Virus record (IMG/VR): IMGVR_UViG_3300013004_000011
Location: 1-31,608 of that record
From: a virus
Length of the DNA: 31,608 nucleotides
Reading direction: 5' to 3' (one strand)
Part shown: piece by piece, positions 27,033 through 31,608 of the stretch
Position numbering within the stretch: the first letter of the stretch is position 1
How the letters are laid out: every line of letters begins with the position of its first letter
The notes under the pieces: model-generated
Database searches by the model: none
What the model saw: only the letters and a program-made list of their open reading frames with translations
Told to the model about the DNA's origin: nothing
Made by a program: the position numbers and the translations under genes

Positions 27033-29213
27033 TTAAACGACACTTGTATTTCTTAACCTGCGGACACGGGTCTGCGTTTTGGTGATGTCACCTTCAAGAA
27101 CATACACCCTGCCCATGCCACCAAACTGCCCTTCTTCTGGTAACGCACCGCCTGTGAGTGGGGTCATTGCACCGGGGGCAGCACCTACCGCACCAACGCT
27201 ACCGCCACCGCCACCACTTGCACTACCGCCACGCAAAATATCCCTTGCACGTTTTGCGTTACTTAATACCATTGCCAATCCTGATGCGTACACGGCAGCA
27301 CCTGCAATCTGTGGGCCGGGCGGTGGAACCTGCATTGCAGTTAAGGTTTTTGCTGTGTTACGTGCTTCAACTATTGTAGCTGAAATTGCCTTTGCTGTAT
27401 CGGCTGCAATAGCTGCGAGTGCGAATGCCTTTTGTGCATCACTGCCCTCTTTCATAAGCCCCGCCATTGCATTGAAAACATCGGCAGCACCTTGCAAAGA
27501 CCTTTCACGTATGTTTTGTATGGCTTCCTCTTTTCGCTTTTCATCCTCTTTTTGCTTATCGCCTATCTCCTTTCGCTTTTGGGCAAGTTGCAATTCAAGG
27601 GCAGCAACTTCCTCTCCATTTTCTTTGCGGATGCGGATTTCATCCTTTAACCTTTTTACTTCTAAATCTGCTGCGGCTGCGTTCAGTTCTTCGGTTGTGA
27701 GATTTTTGTCATATAATGCCGCTTCCTGTTTTTTGTAGAAATCGTTTAACGCTGTAATTTCTTTGTCATTGGCTTGTTTTTTCCATGCTGCCAAATCTTC
27801 TTCCGATTTCTTATCTTCTGCTGCTTTTTTCGCATTGGCATCTTTGGCTATTTTGGCAATTTCATCATTGAATATTTTTTCGGCTGCAATATATTCAACA
27901 GAACCTTCCTTAAATCCTTTGACACTGGCTGTAAATTTACGCTTGGCAAGTATTTCGTCACGTTCAACTTCGGTTTTACCCACCAATTCAGCATCTAATA
28001 TCAGCTGCTCGGAACGCTTTTTTAATTCATCTTGCCTTGCTTTTTCATCCTGTGCCGCTTTTTCTGCTGCTCTGGCTGCATCTTCTTGGGCTTTTTTCCT
28101 TTTTTCGATTGCAGTCTTTGCCTTTTCCTGATTTTCCAACGCCTTCGCTTCATTTGGAAATCCTGCCTTTAATTGCTTGTCGTAAAGACCCTGCGCTTGG
28201 GTAACTTCCTGCTGTGCGGTTTGCAGATTTTTCAAACCCCTTTTGCCCAACTCCTGCGCACCTTTGTCTATGCCCATTAACGCACCAACTGCCCCAGCGT
28301 AAAAGTTATCCCATGAAGAAGTCTGCTCGTCAAGGTCGCTGTTTTGCAACTCCAATAAACGCTTGGTTTTTTCCTGCAATATTTGGGCTGCTGCTTCTGT
28401 CCTTGCCCTTTGTGCAATTACCAATATATTTTCTTTGGTGCGGTCAGTCAATGTTTTCATCGAGTCCGCATTGTCAAGGTTTATGTCATTGGTTTCAATC
28501 CCTGCTTCCTTTAACTTTTCAAGAGCAAACTTCCTTTCTGCTTCCGACTTGGTGGTGTCCTGAACTATGCTATTGTAGAAGTTTAAATCATTTGCTTGTG
28601 TTCTTGTGGCCTGACCAGCAATGTTAATTTGGTCATTCATCTTCTCCATTTCGGACTTGGCAAATCCAAGCGAAACGGCAATCTCATCCCAGTATGCCGC
28701 AACGGTTGCAAGTCCTGTCAAAAGCAATCCAAGCCCGGTAGCCATGAAAACTTTTGATGCGGTGGTCATTTCTTTGAATGCCTTTACTGCATCTTGACCA
28801 AGGGTTGTGAATTGTTTTTTTGCCGCATCCAAACCTTCCAATCCCTGTGCGAATGCCATTGCACCCTGCACTTTTAAAAGGGCTTTTTGCACATCTTCGC
28901 TTTCAGCACCAAACAAAGCCATTGCACCTTGTGCAGCTTGGAAGCCATTTGCAACACCTTTGGCAATGGTGTTTATTCGGTTGAATTTGTCGGGGTGCAA
29001 CGCCTGAATTTTCTCATTCAGGTCATCCATTTGGTCTTTCAGGTCTGCAACCCTTTTGGCTGCTTCAAGTGCCTGTGGTGAAAACTCCCCAAACTTTTGC
29101 GACATCGCTGCCGCTTCTTGGGTTGCTTCCCTGATTTGTGCTTTCAGCGACTTAACGCTATCCGTGCCTTTGGTTTTGGCTTCTAAATTTATTGCTACTG
29201 TTGTTGTTGCCAT
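27033..29213 (-). CDS. Tail tape measure protein
   Basis: A 726-aa protein, the longest single unbroken gene except the wrap-around tail protein. It has the composition of a tape measure: long Ala/Lys/Glu-rich coiled coils (about residues 355-610), a hydrophobic segment near 160-178 (VFMATGLGLLLTGLATVAAY), a second near 640-690 (FALAAIAADTAKAISATI, AAVYASGLAMVL), and a Gly-rich stretch (GGSASGGGGGSVG) near the end. It sets tail length and is injected at infection. It begins one base after the wrap-around gene. The order is unusual because the tape measure follows the tail tip-like genes rather than preceding them. Confidence 0.92.
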   Translation of the reverse strand: MATTTVAINLEAKTKGTDSVKSLKAQIREATQEAAAMSQKFGEFSPQALEAAKRVADLKDQMDDLNEKIQALHPDKFNRINTIAKGVANGFQAAQGAMALFGAESEDVQKALLKVQGAMAFAQGLEGLDAAKKQFTTLGQDAVKAFKEMTTASKVFMATGLGLLLTGLATVAAYWDEIAVSLGFAKSEMEKMNDQINIAGQATRTQANDLNFYNSIVQDTTKSEAERKFALEKLKEAGIETNDINLDNADSMKTLTDRTKENILVIAQRARTEAAAQILQEKTKRLLELQNSDLDEQTSSWDNFYAGAVGALMGIDKGAQELGKRGLKNLQTAQQEVTQAQGLYDKQLKAGFPNEAKALENQEKAKTAIEKRKKAQEDAARAAEKAAQDEKARQDELKKRSEQLILDAELVGKTEVERDEILAKRKFTASVKGFKEGSVEYIAAEKIFNDEIAKIAKDANAKKAAEDKKSEEDLAAWKKQANDKEITALNDFYKKQEAALYDKNLTTEELNAAAADLEVKRLKDEIRIRKENGEEVAALELQLAQKRKEIGDKQKEDEKRKEEAIQNIRERSLQGAADVFNAMAGLMKEGSDAQKAFALAAIAADTAKAISATIVEARNTAKTLTAMQVPPPGPQIAGAAVYASGLAMVLSNAKRARDILRGGSASGGGGGSVGAVGAAPGAMTPLTGGALPEEGQFGGMGRVYVLEGDITKTQTRVRRLRNTSVV

Positions 29214-29214
29214 T

Positions 29215-31608
29215 TTATTTGTTTGTTAATGCGTACCATTCTGTTCCATCACATACTAAACAAGCCGTTCCGTAATGATTATTTATTGTGTAATTAGCTG
29301 CTCCGTCAATCAACTGGTCTGCGTATGCGTCAATGGTTAGCGTTCCCTGCGCACCTTTTTTTACAATCCAATATAATTTGTTGGATGCGGTTGATGCGTC
29401 AGGTAATGTCAATGTGTGGTTTCCTGTTCCAAGCGAAATAATTATATCATCATGCAATCCAAGTGTATAATTCCCAGTAGGGAAAGCAAAACGATTTGTG
29501 CCAAAATTATTTGGTGTCATCAACTGCCCTTGCAGCCACACTTCGTCAGCCCCTACATTCTGCACACCCTCACCAATAACCACGCTGCGTTCACTATCGG
29601 GAAGGAATGACGTGCCGCTTGTCGCAAAGGCAGCATTTGCCCTTCCGTAGTTGGTCACCGCATCCCCTGCAACAATGCCATCACCCACCGCATTGAAGTC
29701 ACCCAGCGAAAACCCTTTGTTTTGGATTACTTTGCCGGGAAGGTTGCCGCCACCAATCGGGTCTTTTTCGGTTTCCTGTGTGTCACCACCGCCACCACTT
29801 GACTGCGTACCACCACCGCCCACGCTTCCTGTTGTTGCTGTGAATGTAGGCCCGGTTTTAAGGAACAGAAACTCGCAGATGTTTACCGATGGGTTAATCG
29901 GGTCATAGTCCTCAATTTTGTTTAACCGGAAGTAATTGCCATCGAAGAAATACAGGTCACGGAATGACAGCTTTTCCATGTCAGCAGGAGTAAGGTAGAA
30001 ACTGCCCTTTACAATCTTGCTGTCTTTGTCCGTGATTTCATTGATGTACTTTCTCCAATACGCATTATAAAGATTGTTGTTCGTTACGGGTGTACCTGAC
30101 TGCAAACCGATGTAACGGGGCAGACCGAAATTGATGTCGGTTGTGGAAGCCAACGGGTCATCCAAGTGGCCCATGTATGGGTATTTTGTTTCAATTGTGA
30201 AGGGTGGAGCAATGCTAAATCTTTGTTTTCCTTCGGTTGCGTAATAACCTGCACAGGTTTTCACCTTGTATTGCAGTATTCTTAAACTTCCTGATTTGGT
30301 GCTTTCGGATGCTGTCTGAATTTCGGGCAAGTATTTATCCAATTCATTTGTGGGCTTGACAATCAATGTAGGTACAAATCCCACTTCGATTTTCTTTTCC
30401 TCTTTCACGAAATCATTTTGAACCAGTATCTGTCTGTCACCATAAACCCGTGCAAAATCCTCTTTGTAGTTTTTATTGCCGTCATCTTCACCCTCTTTGT
30501 AGGTAAATAAATATTTACCCGCTTCGAGTTCACCCATCGGAGTGATTTCAAGTGGCTGTGACAAATCTCTTTTTTCTGTCCAATCCCTGACCGTATTGAT
30601 CAAAAATTCTTCACGGGGTAAAATAACCAGTGTTTTGTCAATTTCTGTGGCTTCGATGTAAAGGTTAAACATAGTAAAAATCCAACGCATAAACTCACGC
30701 TGTTTAGTTTCTACACCTGTAAAGAACCCAGCCAAGTCCATTGTATCGCCAAGGCCGTAGCTACTTTCTACGATGGTATTGTAAAACTTTGATGTGTTGT
30801 TTATGGTCACACTTGCCCCGGTTAACTGAACACCACCACCGCCTTGTTTTGGTACTAAAATACGCACATAAAGTTCATCGTTTTTTTGTAGCTTAATTCC
30901 TGAAAATACAAGGGTGTTATTTATTGTAGCGTTACCCGCTGCATTATTTACTGTCCATATTTGGCCGTTACGCACCGCCCTTCCATTTATCCATATTTGA
31001 AAGTTAAGTGTGTCCTGACCATTGGGTGTTAATCCACTTGCCGAACCATTGATATACAAGTTGAAATCATAGTTTTGATTAAAGAAATCATTTGTAAATT
31101 CTGATGTCGATGTATTCCACTGATTACTTGGGTCTGATATTTCAATAGGAAACGGCATAATAGAACCAAATGTCGCTGATGTGTATGTTGTAGTTCCTGA
31201 TGCTTTTGCTTCAAACTGCCTATTCTGTATCTGTGTTTCTGATAATATTGGCATTCGTGAAGGACATGGCATTACCAATCTTTTGAACTGCGCTGTGTTG
31301 AAAAATGAACCACTTGAATAGCTGTACCCTGCTCCGCTGAATATTTTATCCACTACGGTTTTCCCATAAATGTACGGAGTGGTATCGTTCAAATCTAATT
31401 TCTTATAATCGGCATAGATGCCCGGGTCAACCCAGCCATAAACATACCCCTCGCCAATAGGTGCGCCACCGCTAAAATTTACATATCCACTTGAACCATT
31501 TTTCACAATCGAAGTGTCCCACGAATTGAAAATGTTTGTGGCATTCATGATGTGGTTGTATTCAGTAAAGTCCAAGTCCTCTAATTTGGCATCGGAAATC
31601 TTTGCAAA
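29215..31608 (-). CDS. Large tail/tip protein with adhesin-like C-terminus (C-terminal part)
   Basis: This is the main part of the 923-aa protein that begins at 501. A methionine at 31575 is internal and is not the start. Around residues 720-750 there is a Gly/Ser-rich linker with runs of four glycines. About 160 residues follow that resemble the end domains of phage appendages, with a pattern near TLPDASTASNKLYWIVKKG followed by a TIDAYADQLIDG segment. That pattern is common in tail fibre or tip C-termini exposed to solvent. The gene ends one base before the tape measure start. A role as tail tip or receptor-contacting protein is an inference; only the long structural body and the linker plus beta-rich C-terminus are visible. 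Confidence 0.82.
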   Translation of the reverse strand, partial: FAKISDAKLEDLDFTEYNHIMNATNIFNSWDTSIVKNGSSGYVNFSGGAPIGEGYVYGWVDPGIYADYKKLDLNDTTPYIYGKTVVDKIFSGAGYSYSSGSFFNTAQFKRLVMPCPSRMPILSETQIQNRQFEAKASGTTTYTSATFGSIMPFPIEISDPSNQWNTSTSEFTNDFFNQNYDFNLYINGSASGLTPNGQDTLNFQIWINGRAVRNGQIWTVNNAAGNATINNTLVFSGIKLQKNDELYVRILVPKQGGGGVQLTGASVTINNTSKFYNTIVESSYGLGDTMDLAGFFTGVETKQREFMRWIFTMFNLYIEATEIDKTLVILPREEFLINTVRDWTEKRDLSQPLEITPMGELEAGKYLFTYKEGEDDGNKNYKEDFARVYGDRQILVQNDFVKEEKKIEVGFVPTLIVKPTNELDKYLPEIQTASESTKSGSLRILQYKVKTCAGYYATEGKQRFSIAPPFTIETKYPYMGHLDDPLASTTDINFGLPRYIGLQSGTPVTNNNLYNAYWRKYINEITDKDSKIVKGSFYLTPADMEKLSFRDLYFFDGNYFRLNKIEDYDPINPSVNICEFLFLKTGPTFTATTGSVGGGGTQSSGGGGDTQETEKDPIGGGNLPGKVIQNKGFSLGDFNAVGDGIVAGDAVTNYGRANAAFATSGTSFLPDSERSVVIGEGVQNVGADEVWLQGQLMTPNNFGTNRFAFPTGNYTLGLHDDIIISLGTGNHTLTLPDASTASNKLYWIVKKGAQGTLTIDAYADQLIDGAANYTINNHYGTACLVCDGTEWYALTNK
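31486..31608. repeat. Terminal direct repeat, right copy
   Basis: This is an exact copy of the first 123 bases. Removing one copy gives a circle of 31,485 bp. The offset between the copies keeps the minus-strand tail gene in frame, which supports real circularity of the assembly. Confidence 0.95.

Noticed and set aside
29215-31575. The tail gene starting at ATG 31575 (786 aa)
   Set aside because: The frame stays open across the circular join to ATG 501, which is coupled to the previous gene; the internal methionine is not a natural start.
1-31608. CRISPR array, insertion sequence or integrase
   Set aside because: No spaced repeats of the right size, no transposase or recombinase motifs and no terminal inverted repeats were seen in either strand.

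Overview
The window is one complete, circularly assembled genome of a small tailed phage (siphovirus type). Bases 1-123 are repeated exactly at 31486-31608, so the unique circle is 31,485 bp, and one long tail gene runs across the arbitrary ends. A host in the Bacteroidota is likely. Several intergenic regions carry the promoter signature of that phylum (TTTG, about 19 nt, TAnnTTTG), Shine-Dalgarno sites are mostly absent, and the protein set resembles phages and prophages of that group. No integrase, lysogeny repressor cassette, DNA polymerase, primase or tRNA gene was recognised.

Layout: genes diverge from an AT-rich region at 9416-9526 that holds a perfect DnaA box and is the best origin candidate. 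To the right on the + strand (9527-17501) is the early/replication block: an RMF-like small protein, an orphan DNA methyltransferase, a helicase loader-like protein, DnaB helicase, a stand-alone DnaA domain IV protein, an SSB-like protein, a DUF1599 protein, a small HTH protein, a Rad52-like annealing protein and a metallophosphoesterase. To the left on the - strand, wrapping through the ends and stopping at 17563, is the late block. In transcription order it reads: HNH nuclease, sigma-like HTH protein, membrane proteins, GT9-like glycosyltransferase, SAM methyltransferase, ParB-like protein, small terminase, GT4-like glycosyltransferase, TerL, frameshifted tail chaperones, tail proteins, tape measure, XkdF-like protease, scaffold-like protein, major capsid protein, an abundant-type structural protein, portal, connectors, a fibre-like protein and the lysis genes. 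The two blocks converge on inverted repeats at 17483-17560.

The head genes (protease, capsid, portal, connectors) lie downstream of the tail genes rather than between terminase and tail, so the order is a permutation of the usual siphovirus order. Most late gene junctions are ATGA overlaps. Following these overlaps exposes three tiny genes (45, 28 and 26 codons) that fill every apparent gap. Other junctions carry a recurring TACTTTTA-like box 5-8 nt before the start codon.

The most unusual content is non-coding. Four early genes begin 4 nt after a TAnATTTG promoter box, which predicts leaderless mRNAs. Three short intergenic cassettes (2316-2394 -, 10543-10672 +, 16300-16378 +) each combine a promoter box, a fold with crossing complementary segments, and a U-rich end immediately before a start codon. 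They look like small RNAs or cis-acting attenuators and I recognise no known family. No stretch of more than 300 bases lacks a gene.
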